A stretch of DNA of 64,000 bases from an uncultured Bacteroidales bacterium (GCA_947179325.1 CAMXAU010000004.1:1-64000); one strand, 5' to 3'; counted from the stretch's first letter, positions 33,017 to 43,800 are shown. Notes: generated from the sequence alone by a model not told the origin. Program-made: numbers and translations.

Positions 33017-35833
33017 TCAGTCAAGATAGATCCCGTCAATAAACCCGGTTCCTCCGGTAATGGAAATCTTCACCTCACTCGCCTTTACAGGAGCAAAGCG
33101 GTATGTGGCGATTCCATTTGCAGAACGTCCGTTGAGCACAGGGATGAACTGTCCGCCACCGTCTGTTACAGAAATCACGAACTTGCAGTCCGAAGTGCCC
33201 GGATTCCAGTCCACCGTAACCCGGTCTATGGTCTTTCCTGCCGCATTGACAGTAACCTCATCACCTTTTGAAAGATTGCGCCAAGGGGCTTTTCCCGTGC
33301 CGGCAGTCTGCTCAGAGACATTCCTGCCGTCTTTGTCAAGCACAACAAGCTTTTTCTGGAGACGGAAATCTGTGGACGAGGCTGCCACAATGATATTGAA
33401 GTCACCAGGTTCGACAACCCTTTCCATGTTCCTGTCAAGCAGGCTGAGGTCATGGCGTGCATCCAGTGTCATCTTGACCGTCTTTGTCTCACCTGCCTTA
33501 AGCGACACCCTTTCAAAGCCGCGCAGCTGCAAGTCATAGACAGTAATGGAACTGAGGACATCATTCACATAAAGCTGCACAACCTCGTCACCGTCCCTGT
33601 TCCCGACATTCGTCACATTGAAAGTGACTTCAACCGTACCGTCCTGCATGATTTCATCGGAAGAAAGCTGCATATCCGAATACTCGAACTCCGTATAGCT
33701 GAGTCCGTAGCCGAAACTGTACAATGCACCGTTCACCCTGCTCTGGTCTCCCTTGAGTCCCGGCCTGCCATATCCGTCCACCTGGGAATAAGGCTTATAA
33801 GGGAAATTGAACGGAATCTGCCCGACAGTCCGCGGGAAGGTCACGGTCAGCTTTCCTCCCGGGTTATAGTCGCCGCAGAGTGCAGCAGCCACAGCCGTTC
33901 CGCCATGAGAGCCCGGATACCATGCCTCAAGTATCGCATCCGCATACATGTCAGCCCAGTTGACAGAAAGCGGACGTCCGTTTATCAGCACAACAATCAT
34001 AGGCTTGCCGGTCGCCTTCACAGCCTCCAGTAGCTTCTGCTGATGCCCCGGAAGTTCAAGACTCGTGCGGCTCTTGTTCTCACCGCAGGTCCTCACCCCT
34101 CCTCCGACAACAACTACAGCCACATCGGAAGCCTCCACAAGCTCCACAGCCTCAGCCATCATTCTCTCCTCATCCGCATTCATCGCGACAGGCATGATCT
34201 CGGACAATGGCCATGTCCCGTCCACCAGCTCGCATCCCTTTGCATATCCAACCTCAGCGACACCTTCAAGACGTGCCCTAAGGCCATCGAGTACACTCAC
34301 GACATCAACTCCCACCGGCCCGTAATGTGTCACGGCATATGAAGTCTCGTCAGCATTCGGTCCGACCACAGCCACCTTGCGCAGTTTCTCCAGATTCAGC
34401 GGAAGAGCCTTGCCGTCCATACCATATCCAGTAGATGAATCAGCATTCTTCAGCAGCACGAGCGACTCCTTGGATGCCCTCAGAGCCACCTCATTATTGG
34501 CAGCCGAGTTCACTTCCATGTCAGCCGCTGCATAGTCCCTCTGGTACGGGTCATCAAACAGCCCCACAATGAACTTGACCCTCAGGATGTCGCGCACCCT
34601 GTCATCAATTACATCCATAGGGACGGCTCCCTCCTCCACAAGTTCCCTCAAAGGAAGAACATAAGTGTCAGGAGTCCTGAAAGTACAGCGCACATTAAGT
34701 CCGGCCATAACAGCCTGGCGCACAGACTCCTTCATATTTCCGGCAACCCTATGCTTCGAATGGAGGTATTCGACGGCATCACTGTCCGAAACCACATACC
34801 CCCTGAATCCGAAATCATTCCTGAGGCGTTCCGTAAGCCAATACTCACTGCCCTGGACAGGCTCACCGTCATAGTCATTATATGAACTCATCACACCGAG
34901 CAGCCCTGCCCTTGAGATGACCTCACGCCACGGATAGACATGCACATTCTCGACCTCATGCGGCCCCATCTGGGGATCGGTCCTTGCCATGCCCTCGCGC
35001 GCGCCCTTATTATTGGAATATGCTATGAAATGCTTTCCCGTAGCCGCCACCTGGTTGTCTGTCTGAAGCCCAAGGGCCATCTGCACACCAAGCTCCCCGA
35101 CAAGATACGGTGACTCGCCATATACCTCCTCATACCTGCCCCACCTCTGGTCGCGCCCCACGTCAAGTATCGGCGCATACACATTGGTATATCCAAGCAG
35201 ACGTCCTTCCCTGCCGGTTATATATCCTATCTGACGGACGAGTTCCCTGTCCCACGTATGGCCTATTCCAAGCTGTGTCGGGAAATTCGTGGCCTTGAAT
35301 GCCTCTACTCCCCTGATGCCCTCATTCGTGAAATCCACCGGAATGCCGAGCCTGGTCTGCTCAACAAAGAAACGCTGCACCTCATTCATGGCCCACGCAT
35401 GACGCGATGCCGGCCAGCAGTTTTCATTCTCCCCATAAGGAAGCCCCCAGCCGTAGAAGCCGTTGAGATGCTCGTCTATAGCCCCGATCCCGTCTTTCCA
35501 GAGCTTGTCCTTCCACTCCGGAGTCGGCAGGTCATCCGCAAGCACACGCCTGTAGCCATACAAGGTGACCATCTGACAGGTCTTCTCCTCCACGGTCATC
35601 TGACGGAGAAGGTCCTCAATCCTGTCATCAATGTCAGCCTCAGGATCCTCATAGACATCCTTCACCCCGTTCTTGTTGAAGTCAATCCACCCCTTGCGGT
35701 AGATTTTGCTTTTGCCAAGCTCGAATTTTGAGACTTTACGTTGCTGCACTTGATCATTATCTGCTGCTATAGAAACAGACACAGCAGCGGATGACACAGC
35801 AAGAACTGTCAGAAAAGAAGGAAGAATTCTCAT
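33017..35833 (-). CDS. Glycoside hydrolase family 3 beta-glycosidase
   Basis: A 938-residue secreted GH3 enzyme (signal to SIAADN). The N-terminal barrel contains KHFIAYSNNKGAREGM and the nucleophile segment GYVVSDSDAVEYL, with Asp350 as the expected nucleophile. The second alpha/beta domain (VVVVGGGVRTCGENKSRTSL) follows, then the fibronectin-like domain (GYGLSYTEFEYSDM; NRDGDEVVQLYVND). An extra C-terminal beta domain of about 80 residues ends FIDGIYLD. It removes non-reducing-end sugars, probably in the periplasm. It is the first gene of the reverse-strand PUL and has the only promoter-like element seen for it. Confidence 0.93.
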   Translation of the reverse strand: MRILPSFLTVLAVSSAAVSVSIAADNDQVQQRKVSKFELGKSKIYRKGWIDFNKNGVKDVYEDPEADIDDRIEDLLRQMTVEEKTCQMVTLYGYRRVLADDLPTPEWKDKLWKDGIGAIDEHLNGFYGWGLPYGENENCWPASRHAWAMNEVQRFFVEQTRLGIPVDFTNEGIRGVEAFKATNFPTQLGIGHTWDRELVRQIGYITGREGRLLGYTNVYAPILDVGRDQRWGRYEEVYGESPYLVGELGVQMALGLQTDNQVAATGKHFIAYSNNKGAREGMARTDPQMGPHEVENVHVYPWREVISRAGLLGVMSSYNDYDGEPVQGSEYWLTERLRNDFGFRGYVVSDSDAVEYLHSKHRVAGNMKESVRQAVMAGLNVRCTFRTPDTYVLPLRELVEEGAVPMDVIDDRVRDILRVKFIVGLFDDPYQRDYAAADMEVNSAANNEVALRASKESLVLLKNADSSTGYGMDGKALPLNLEKLRKVAVVGPNADETSYAVTHYGPVGVDVVSVLDGLRARLEGVAEVGYAKGCELVDGTWPLSEIMPVAMNADEERMMAEAVELVEASDVAVVVVGGGVRTCGENKSRTSLELPGHQQKLLEAVKATGKPMIVVLINGRPLSVNWADMYADAILEAWYPGSHGGTAVAAALCGDYNPGGKLTVTFPRTVGQIPFNFPYKPYSQVDGYGRPGLKGDQSRVNGALYSFGYGLSYTEFEYSDMQLSSDEIMQDGTVEVTFNVTNVGNRDGDEVVQLYVNDVLSSITVYDLQLRGFERVSLKAGETKTVKMTLDARHDLSLLDRNMERVVEPGDFNIIVAASSTDFRLQKKLVVLDKDGRNVSEQTAGTGKAPWRNLSKGDEVTVNAAGKTIDRVTVDWNPGTSDCKFVISVTDGGGQFIPVLNGRSANGIATYRFAPVKASEVKISITGGTGFIDGIYLD

Positions 35834-35858
35834 GCGTATTAGTTTTGTATTATATGAC

Positions 35859-35885
35859 TGTGTTCGTACACAGGTGCAAATATAG
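35859..35885 (-). promoter_or_regulatory. -7 element and palindrome ahead of the GH3-led PUL
   Basis: On the minus strand TATATTTG (plus 35878-35885) fits TAnnTTTG. Just downstream, 35859-35874, is a perfect 6-base palindrome CTGTGT-tcgt-ACACAG, placed where a repressor or activator could act. No clear -33 box is visible. Confidence 0.5.
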
Positions 35886-36476
35886 AAACAAAATTGAATT
35901 ATCTGCTCAAAAAATGAAAAATTTGTACAAAGTAATGTTTTTTTGAAAGCGGATTATTTTTGAGGAGGATAAAGATCTGCATTCTCAAATTACAAGTTGC
36001 ATTTACTATTGTATTTGCTGCCAGGCGGGCCGGTATGTGTTACCACCTGGCAGATTCAAGGCGGCCGGGTGGAGTCTAAAGGCACGCTGCTCCACTCGAA
36101 TCTGAGCACGCCGCTCCACTCTGGCAATGGCATGTTGACCATGGCACGCGGCTCAACTCACATCATGGCTCGCTGTACAAGGCAAGTGCCGTGGCTGCAC
36201 TTATCGCCCCATTGATATCTCAAGTTCACCCCGGAGCAACAGTATCGGGCGGAGCATGTCGAACCGAAAGAATTCTGTCCACTACAACGGCTGTTTCCGT
36301 GGACGAAGGACATGATCCGAGTGTCTCGGCCACGGAAAGGGCTTCATTGTGTGGACGAGGGACGTGATCAGAGTGTCTCGGCCACGGGAAGGGCTTCATT
36401 GTGTGGACAGGGAACTGCTCTATGACAATGACAGCAGCGTCACCGAATGCTTCTTCGAAAACCTGAAGACCGAGAA
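35886..36476. other. Long intergenic region with a 52-bp tandem duplication
   Basis: No convincing gene. Two 52-base tandem units (36299-36350 and 36351-36402, about 90 percent alike) plus a few bases of a third occupy the middle; each contains gtgtctcggccacgg. Two 16-base direct repeats (gcacgctgctccactc / gcacgccgctccactc) lie near 36081-36117. A short open frame at 36349-36534 crosses the repeats and the mntP stop and is judged non-coding. Confidence 0.6.
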
Positions 36477-37034
36477 TTACATGAAAAGGATACGTACACC
36501 TATCATGACGAGGACAATTCCGCCAATGATATAGGCCGGCTTACCGAACCTGTTACCAAGATAGCGTCCGCCAAGCATTCCGCACAATGCGGCAATGACT
36601 GTGACAATGAAGACAGAGCAGATGCTGAGATACATATCGTCAAGCGATATTTCCGCCATTGCAAGGGAGACACCTACGGCTGAGGCATCTATGCTGGTCG
36701 CCACAGCAGCAAGCAGAAGAGACTTGAAACCAGACAGGCTGGCTGATGCACCCTTATCCTTCCCAAGTGCATTAAGCACCATCATTACACCTATATAGGC
36801 AAGAAGCGCAAAGCTGACAAGGCGTGAGAAACTATATACATAAGAGACGATGGAATGCCCGAGAACCCATCCGACGAACATCAGTGCTGCCTGCATAAAC
36901 CCGAATGTCAGCGCGGTACCGGCTATTTTACCGGCCCTGGACAGTTTCCCGATTGCGAGGCTTGCACCCATGGATACAATCAGAGTATCCACACACAATG
37001 AAACAGAAAGAAGAATAATTTCTACAAAGGTCAT
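36477..37034 (-). CDS. mntP: Manganese efflux pump MntP
   Basis: A 185-residue inner membrane protein with six hydrophobic segments and the two-halved MntP signature: VSLCVDTLIVSMGASLAIGK in the first half and AAVATSIDASAVGVSLAMAE in the second. The paired Asp residues bind Mn2+. It exports manganese. It lies 89 bases after recR on the same strand and is probably the last gene of the pnuC-kinase-recR-mntP cluster. No manganese riboswitch fold was recognized in the gap. Confidence 0.9.
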   Translation of the reverse strand: MTFVEIILLSVSLCVDTLIVSMGASLAIGKLSRAGKIAGTALTFGFMQAALMFVGWVLGHSIVSYVYSFSRLVSFALLAYIGVMMVLNALGKDKGASASLSGFKSLLLAAVATSIDASAVGVSLAMAEISLDDMYLSICSVFIVTVIAALCGMLGGRYLGNRFGKPAYIIGGIVLVMIGVRILFM

Positions 37035-37123
37035 AATAAAACAAATTTAATTTCATCAACACAGCCTGGCAGAAAAGGGCATGCAGTCGAATACGCCATC
37101 CGGCCCGGCATCTTACAACAGCA

Positions 37124-37756
37124 CTATGGTCTGAATTCCTGACGGTTAAGTATGGATCGGCCGAGAGTAAGTTCATCGGCATATTCAAGGTCATCTCCAA
37201 AGCCAAGCCCGCGCGCAAGGGATGACACCTTGACGCCCTCCCCTGAAACCTGGCGATAGATATAGAAGGCAGTTGTCTCGCCCTCGACATCACCGCTCAA
37301 GGCAAAAATGACTTCAACAGGCTTCCCGTCACTTTCTGCGACAAGGGAGCGCACCCTGTCTACAAGCCTTGATATCGTAAGGTCAGAGGGGGCGACTCCG
37401 TTAATCGGTGAGATGATGCCTCCAAGGACATGGTATACCCCATGATACTGACCGGTATTCTCTATGCTCATCACGTCTCGTACATTTTCCACAACACATA
37501 TAGTATATCTGTCACGTGAATGGTCGGAGCAGATGGCGCATTTCTGTCCATCAGAAATCATCATGCACTCGCTGCAGTACATGGCTTCATCCCTTAGCCT
37601 GTCTATGGAGGAAGTGAAATGATGGACATTCTCCTGGGGCTGCCTCAGCAGATGCAGGGCAAGCCTCAACGCACTCCTGCGCCCTACACCTGGCAGGGAG
37701 CTGATGGCATCTACAGCCTCTTCAAGCAATTTTGATGGATAGTTTTCCTTATACAT
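37124..37756 (-). CDS. recR: Recombination mediator protein RecR
   Basis: A 210-residue protein. It has the N-terminal helix-hairpin-helix (AVDAISSLPGVGRRSALRLA), the Cys4 zinc finger (CSECMMISDGQKCAICSD) and the Toprim domain (YTICVVENVRDVMSIENTG; HVLGGIISPINGV). RecR with RecO loads RecA at gaps. Its start overlaps the kinase gene by eight bases. Confidence 0.95.
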   Translation of the reverse strand: MYKENYPSKLLEEAVDAISSLPGVGRRSALRLALHLLRQPQENVHHFTSSIDRLRDEAMYCSECMMISDGQKCAICSDHSRDRYTICVVENVRDVMSIENTGQYHGVYHVLGGIISPINGVAPSDLTISRLVDRVRSLVAESDGKPVEVIFALSGDVEGETTAFYIYRQVSGEGVKVSSLARGLGFGDDLEYADELTLGRSILNRQEFRP

Positions 37757-38666
37757 AAATCAATGCCTCAATCGGAGAGGGCGCAAATTTACAAAAATTC
37801 ACGCCATTCTCAACACCAAGCTGCATCAATTCTTCACGGCAGGCATTGCCGAAAGACCCTACTACTGCGACAGGGTACTTCCTGTAGTCATACTGCATTA
37901 TGCACCTGCTGATAAAGGACTGGAAATTATCCCTGACCATCCCGGCAACACAGCCATAAGACCTGTTTTCAAGTATAAACGGCACAAACGAAGCAAGATA
38001 GCCGGAAGGATTTGTTCCGGAATAGACATTCTTCACAATGGTTTCATAGGTCAACCCGAACCTTTCCCTGAAAGCATCTGCAAGCTCTTCCGGAAGCAGG
38101 CCCTTTATGAAGTCTGCCACAAATGCTTTTCCAAGTGCAACTCCGCCGCCTTCGTCACCAAGGATAAAGCCACCAGGACGTATATTGCGTACAATCTGGT
38201 GCCCGTCATAGAATGCGCTGTTTGACCCGGTACCGAGTATTGCGACAATCCCCGGCTCCGTCCCAAGCCCCGCCATTGCAGCAGCAAGGAGATCCGAGCC
38301 ATAGGCTATCTCAGCGGCAGGGAATACTGCCTTAAAGATATTGTCAAGGATGATTATGCTTTCTCCTCCGACAAGCCCTGCGCCATAATACCTTATGTCT
38401 GTCACCATGGACGAGGCCTTCTGCCCCCCTGGCCCAATGCCCGTTCCATCTTCGGCATCCCCAGGATTCCCGGAGAAACCTGGACAAAGCTTTCCGGCAG
38501 AGTATTCCAGGTCTATCTTTTCCGCGGCATCTGCGACTATCTCAAGAATCGCAGACACAGGCATCACCGCGGCATTTATACCCGGTGTCCTGAATCTCAG
38601 CACACCACTGCCGTCCCTTAAGGCCCATTCAGCCTTTGTTGCACCGCTTTCAATAATAAGTGTCAT
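37749..38666 (-). CDS. BadF/BadG-family sugar kinase, N-acetylglucosamine kinase-like
   Basis: A 305-residue ASKHA-fold kinase. Phosphate 1 motif is IIESGATKAEWAL, the adenosine/phosphate 2 region is VAILGTGSNSAFYDG, and GGFILGDEGGGVALG completes the pattern of GlcNAc kinase-like proteins common in Bacteroidales. An unusual Gly/Pro-rich insertion of about 30 residues (FSGNPGDAEDGTGIGPGGQK) follows the first strand pair; relatives are shorter here. It could phosphorylate GlcNAc released by the GH18/GH20 enzymes elsewhere in the window, which is inference. It is in an operon with pnuC upstream (29 bases) and recR. Confidence 0.82.
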   Translation of the reverse strand: MTLIIESGATKAEWALRDGSGVLRFRTPGINAAVMPVSAILEIVADAAEKIDLEYSAGKLCPGFSGNPGDAEDGTGIGPGGQKASSMVTDIRYYGAGLVGGESIIILDNIFKAVFPAAEIAYGSDLLAAAMAGLGTEPGIVAILGTGSNSAFYDGHQIVRNIRPGGFILGDEGGGVALGKAFVADFIKGLLPEELADAFRERFGLTYETIVKNVYSGTNPSGYLASFVPFILENRSYGCVAGMVRDNFQSFISRCIMQYDYRKYPVAVVGSFGNACREELMQLGVENGVNFCKFAPSPIEALIYV

Positions 38667-38695
38667 ATCATCAGTTCAAAATGCAGATAAAGCCA

Positions 38696-39301
38696 TCACT
38701 TCAGGTATATGCCGTTACGTCTCCAGTGGGAATAGCCGTATATGGAAGACAAAGTATATACTATATATAGCAAGGACATCCAGTACAGTCCCTGGGTAAG
38801 GCAGAGGACGGTTGAGAAGAGATTCGCGACAATCCACAGAAGCCACTGCTCCTTATATGAACGGCTCAGCCAAAATGTAGCTATGGCACCAAGGACGGCG
38901 ACCGGGGCGTCAAGTGCAGACATAGGGTCATCCAGTCTGTCAAGGAGAAGAATCAGGGCCGCGGACAGCACAGCCATAATCACAGCACTGACAGCCACGG
39001 TCTTCAATGTAATCCTGTTAAGGTGTATGACGTCATCACCGGAAACAGCGTCGCTGGAAACATTATCGCAGGAAGCGTGCAAGCCGGCCGCATCCTTTCT
39101 CCACTGGTAGAACCCCCAGAAAGAGACAAGGAAATAATAGGCATTCACAACAAATGACGCATACAGGGAACCTTTCCAGAACATATACATGGCAGCCGCG
39201 GCATTGACAACCCCGAGTACCCACATAAAGTTCTTCTGCCTTATCTCCAGCACCAAATATATGATTCCTGTCACCAGGGTAAATATTTCCATCCAGTCCA
39301 T
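38696..39301 (-). CDS. pnuC: PnuC-type nicotinamide riboside transporter
   Basis: A 201-residue membrane protein with about seven helices. It starts MDWMEIFTLVTGIIYLVLEI and has the family hallmark ...VNAAAAMYMFWKGSLYASF, WGFYQWRKD and a C-terminal second repeat ending YGYSHWRRNG. PnuC proteins pass nicotinamide riboside (some relatives thiamine) by facilitated diffusion. No TPP riboswitch was seen in the short upstream gap. Confidence 0.88.
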   Translation of the reverse strand: MDWMEIFTLVTGIIYLVLEIRQKNFMWVLGVVNAAAAMYMFWKGSLYASFVVNAYYFLVSFWGFYQWRKDAAGLHASCDNVSSDAVSGDDVIHLNRITLKTVAVSAVIMAVLSAALILLLDRLDDPMSALDAPVAVLGAIATFWLSRSYKEQWLLWIVANLFSTVLCLTQGLYWMSLLYIVYTLSSIYGYSHWRRNGIYLK

Positions 39302-39369
39302 TCCGATGCATTATAAATCAAGCTGCGAATGTAAACAATATTTATGATATGCAGAAACTGAAAAACAAG

Positions 39370-39406
39370 AAAAGGGACTGACCGGAATCTCCAGTCAGTC
39401 CCCTAT
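39370..39406 (-). terminator. Terminator after the RND efflux operon
   Basis: GGGACTGAC / GTCAGTCCC stem (39374-39382 with 39394-39402) and a T-rich minus-strand tail, about 23 bases after the outer membrane channel gene. Confidence 0.8.
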
Positions 39407-39428
39407 TCAATATCAGATCAGCTTTCTT

Positions 39429-40811
39429 CTACTCCTGCTGTCCGCCGCCAAGGGCACGGTAGAGTGAGATCACACTTGCAATCATGTCATACCTGTCCTG
39501 CGCCAGGTCCGTCTGGGCAGAAAGGAGGGACTGCTGGGCTGTCAGGACATCCAGGTAGGTTGTCGGGGTATAGCGCATCAGAAGCTCAGTCTTCTCCACG
39601 GCCTTTGAAAGTGAGGAGATCTGCTGCTCACGAAGCCCTGCCCTTGCCTGTGACGCCTGATACTGGGTCAAGGCATTGTTGACCTCAGCACCTGCATTCA
39701 GGATTGCCTGCTGGAAATTCAGGCAGGCCTCCTCCTGCTGTGACTTCATGATCTTCACCTTCGCCACATTTGCACGGGCATTGAAGATAGGCTGCAGAAG
39801 CGATCCTGTAGCCGCCATTATGAGTCCTCCCGGGCTTACCGGCACACCGGCATTGTTGGTCCATCCGATTGTCCCGCCAAGGCTGAGTGACGGATACATG
39901 GCAGCCCTGGAAGCATTGACAGCATAATATGCGGACGCAAGGCTGTTCTCGGCAGCACGCACATCCGGACGGCGTGACAGGAGCTGCACCGGAAGCCCCG
40001 TCCTGAGAGTCTCAGGGAAAGACATCCCGTCAAGCGTACCTCTCTCTATCCTGTGCGGAGTCTCGCAAAGCACCGTACACAGCGAGTTCTCTATCTGGCT
40101 GATAGTCTGCGAAATGGTTTGCTGAGCCGCACAGACCTGATAATAGGCTCCCTCCATCTGGGCTACGGCAACTTCATTGGCCATGCCGGCATCCTTCATC
40201 GCCTTCAGGACATCCACGCTCTGCGAAAATTTATCCGCCGTGCTCACCGCAATCCTCAGCTGCTCGTCAAGCATCACGAGAGTGTAGTACTGCGAGGCCA
40301 CAGAAGCGATAAGCCCCGTGACAGCAGCCTGCTCATAGTCCCTTGACATCTCCAGGGCGGCCTTGCTCTGGCGTTTCTCATTGGTCTTCCTGCCGAAGAT
40401 ATCGATCTCCCAGCTTGCAACCACAGGCACAGTATATGTCCATGACGGACCTGACTGAACACCATTGTAGTTATTGAAAGAGCTTACACCTCCATCCGGA
40501 GCGAAATTGAAATTCGGAAGATATGACAGCCTTGCTGTATTGAGGGCAATCTCAGCCTCCTCGACATGAAGCCTGGCAGCCCTCAGGTCAGTATTGTTCT
40601 CCAGGGCTTTTCCGATAAGTCCCTGAAGCAGAGGATCTGTAAAGAGTTCCTTCCAGCCCATGTCAGCTATGGACACCGTATCGGAAGTCACATACTCCTC
40701 CCCGAAAAGGAGAGAATCCGCCTGGACTGACTCCGGACGCTCGTATTTCTTGTATATTCCGCAGCTGCAGACCATTGCTGCAGCTGCCGCCATATATATA
40801 ATTTTTTTCAT
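39429..40811 (-). CDS. RND efflux outer membrane channel lipoprotein (OprM/NodT family)
   Basis: About 460 residues. ATG 40811 opens the lipoprotein signal MKKIIYMAAAAAMVCSC; the frame extends further upstream but without a signal. Typical OprM/TolC-family segments are WKELFTDPLLQGLIGKALEN, TDLRAARLHVEEAE, the RRPDVRAAENSLASAYYAVN motif and the repeat near the C-terminus ending VISLYRALGGG. It forms the outer membrane duct of the tripartite pump. The gene follows the pump gene after 13 bases. Confidence 0.93.
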   Translation of the reverse strand: MKKIIYMAAAAAMVCSCGIYKKYERPESVQADSLLFGEEYVTSDTVSIADMGWKELFTDPLLQGLIGKALENNTDLRAARLHVEEAEIALNTARLSYLPNFNFAPDGGVSSFNNYNGVQSGPSWTYTVPVVASWEIDIFGRKTNEKRQSKAALEMSRDYEQAAVTGLIASVASQYYTLVMLDEQLRIAVSTADKFSQSVDVLKAMKDAGMANEVAVAQMEGAYYQVCAAQQTISQTISQIENSLCTVLCETPHRIERGTLDGMSFPETLRTGLPVQLLSRRPDVRAAENSLASAYYAVNASRAAMYPSLSLGGTIGWTNNAGVPVSPGGLIMAATGSLLQPIFNARANVAKVKIMKSQQEEACLNFQQAILNAGAEVNNALTQYQASQARAGLREQQISSLSKAVEKTELLMRYTPTTYLDVLTAQQSLLSAQTDLAQDRYDMIASVISLYRALGGGQQE

Positions 40812-40824
40812 TGCCATAATTCGA

Positions 40825-43800
40825 CTATAGTTTAACGGTATTGTCACGCTCTCCCTTGCGCTTCTTCATCTCACGCACATCCTCTATCTCGCCCTGCACC
40901 TGCCAGTCACCGCGCTCATGCTCCACCGGCCTGAACTTCTCCTCAATGAACTCGAAGACACAGAACAGCGACGGCACAAGGAAGAGAATCACGAGCGTAC
41001 CCACAATCATACCACCGACAGCACCTGTTCCGAGAGAAGAGTTTCCGTTTGCACCCACACCTGTGGAGAACATAAGCGGAAGCAAGCCGAATATCATTGT
41101 CAATGCAGTCATGAGGATCGGGCGGAGACGTATCTTTGCAGCCCCTATCGCAGCCTGTGTAAGGCTCATGCCTGCCTTGCGCCTCTTGCTTGAATACTCG
41201 GTGATAAGGATGGCAGTCTTTGCAAGCAGGCCGATCAGCATGATGATACCAGTCTGGAGATAGATGTTGTTCTCAAGTCCGAAGAACTTGGCAAACAGGA
41301 AGCTTCCCATAAGTCCGCAAGGCACTGATATAATCACGGCCATCGGTATCAGCAGACTCTCATAGAATGCACAAAGTATCAGATATATCAGCAGAATACA
41401 TATTCCATATATTATAAGGGAGTTGTTTCCTGTGCGCGCCTCCTCGCGTGTGATTCCCGAGAACTCGAACCCGAATCCCCTCGGGAGCACCTGTGAGGCA
41501 ACCTCATTGATGGCCCTGATGGCATCACCGGAAGAATATCCGTCTGCCGCCGCACCGTTCACCGCTATGGAGTTATACATATTGAACCTTGACAGGGTCT
41601 GTGCACCATATACCTTGGTCAATTCCACGAACTGTGCGAGAGGAGCCATCTCCCCGTTGTCCATTCTCACGAACGTCCTGTTGAGATCCTCCGGAGACAT
41701 CCTGTACTGAGGGTCTGCCTGTATCATGACACGGTAGATGTGCGAGAACCTGTTGATGTTCGACACATACTGGCCGCCGAAATATCCTCCGAGCGTAGAT
41801 AGCACTGTTGCAGGAGAGACACCTGCGCGCTTGCATTTGACAGCATCCACATCAACCATGTACTGAGGGAAGTTCGGGTTGAATGAAGAATATGCATATG
41901 CAATCTCAGGACGCTGGTTCAGTGCACCGATGAACTGCATGGCTACACCGAAGAAATCGTTCACATCACCGCCGTTCTTGTCCTGGAGATGCATCTCGAA
42001 TCCGTTGGTCGTACCATATCCAGTAATCACAGGAGGCGCCATAGGGATAATCTTCGCATCCTTTATGTCTGCAGTCCTCGCCATCACCTGTCCTATAAGG
42101 GCATCTACCTTCTCCTCCCTTTTCTTTCTGAACTCCCAGTCCTTAAGCCTGAGAATAATCTGGGCATATGGAGCACCAGACCCGGAAATCATTCCATATC
42201 CGGACACTGTGGACATGATCTCGATCTCCTTCATGTCCTCAAGACGCGCACTTATGTCCTGGAGCACCCTCTCCGTATTCTGGAGCGAACTTCCCGGAGC
42301 AAGGGTGATGTCAATCATGATAGTTCCAAGGTCCTCGTCAGGCACAAGTCCTGTCTTCGTGTTCATCATCAGCACGACAAGCAATGCAATGCTGACAATG
42401 ACAGTACCCCACATCGCCCATTTGCGGCGGATGAAGAAGAGCACACCATACTTGTATTTGTCCACAATCGCGTTGAAGCCAGTTGTAAAGACTTTACGGA
42501 AACGGTTTGAGAAATTGTCCACAGGACGTCCGTTCTCATCCACATACGGCTTCATGAGGATTGCACTGAGCGCAGGTGCGAGAGTAAGGGCGTTCACTGC
42601 GGAAAGTCCGACCGCGACAGCCATTGTTATACCGAACTGCGTATAGAAGATTCCGGATGTTCCGCCCATCATGGACACAGGGATGAACACAGCCATGAAG
42701 ACAAGGCTGGAAGTGACGATAGCACCGGTGATTCCGCCCATCGCATCATGTGCAGCATGGTATGGAGACTTGTATCCGGCATCGAACCTGGCCTGAACGG
42801 CCTCCACGACAACGATTGAGTCATCGACCACAGTACCGATTGCAAGCACAAGCGCAAACAGGGTCAGCAAGTTGATTGTAAACCCTGCAGCGGCAAGGAA
42901 TGCAAATGTTCCGATTATGGACACGAAAATGGAAATCGAAGGTATAAGGGTGGCCCTGAAGTCCTGGAGGAAGAAATACACAACCAGGATGACCAGTATA
43001 AGAGCGATGATGAGGGACTTGATTACCTCTTTCATTGAAGCAAGAAGGAAGTCATTCACACTCATCATTGTAGATATCTCCACATCCTCCGGGAGATCCT
43101 CGGATGCCTCGGCGAGCAAGGCATCAATCTCATTGACAACCTCTGTTGCATTCGAGCCGGCTGTCTGGAAAATCATTGACAGGATACCGGGATGCCCGTC
43201 TGTCTTTGAGACATATCCATATGACTGGATTCCAAGCTCTACCCTTGCGACATCCTTCAGACGCAGGATTTCACCGCTCTCCTTGGCCGAGATTACAATG
43301 TCACCGAACTCCTCAGCAGTCATCTTGCGTCCCCTGTACTTCATGACATACTCGTATGCAGAACCTGAACTTTCACCGAAAGAACCTGTTGCAGCCTCGA
43401 TGTTCTGCTCTGCAAGGATTCCTGCGATATCTGAAGGGATCAGGCGGTACTGGGCCATCGCAGCCGGATTGAACCATATACGCATACTGTACTGGTCGGA
43501 AAGCAGGACCACATCACCGACACCCTTGATTCGCTTGATCTGAGGCTCGATGTTCAGCTTCATGTAGTTGGCGAGGAACTTGGTGTCATATGTCCCCTTC
43601 GGGCTGTGCAGCGTGACAATCTTAAGCATACTGCTCTGCCTCTTGAGGACAGTCACACCGATCTGGTTCACCTCTGCAGGAAGGAGTCCTGTAGCCATTG
43701 TCACACGGTTGTTGACATTGACTGTCGCCATGTCCGGGTCAGTTCCCTGGCGGAAATATATATTGATAGTCACATCTCCCGTATTGGTCGATGATGAAGT

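Noticed and set aside
36349..36534. A 61-residue ORF across the 52-bp repeats and the end of mntP
   Set aside because: It runs into the mntP stop region in antisense and has no recognizable protein features.
37035..37123. Manganese (yybP-ykoY) riboswitch before mntP
   Set aside because: The 89-base gap lacks the conserved loop sequences of that riboswitch and lies within an apparent operon.
38670..38700. TPP riboswitch or similar near pnuC
   Set aside because: No thi-box-like conserved strings were found; the upstream gap of pnuC contains only a terminator for the neighbouring operon.
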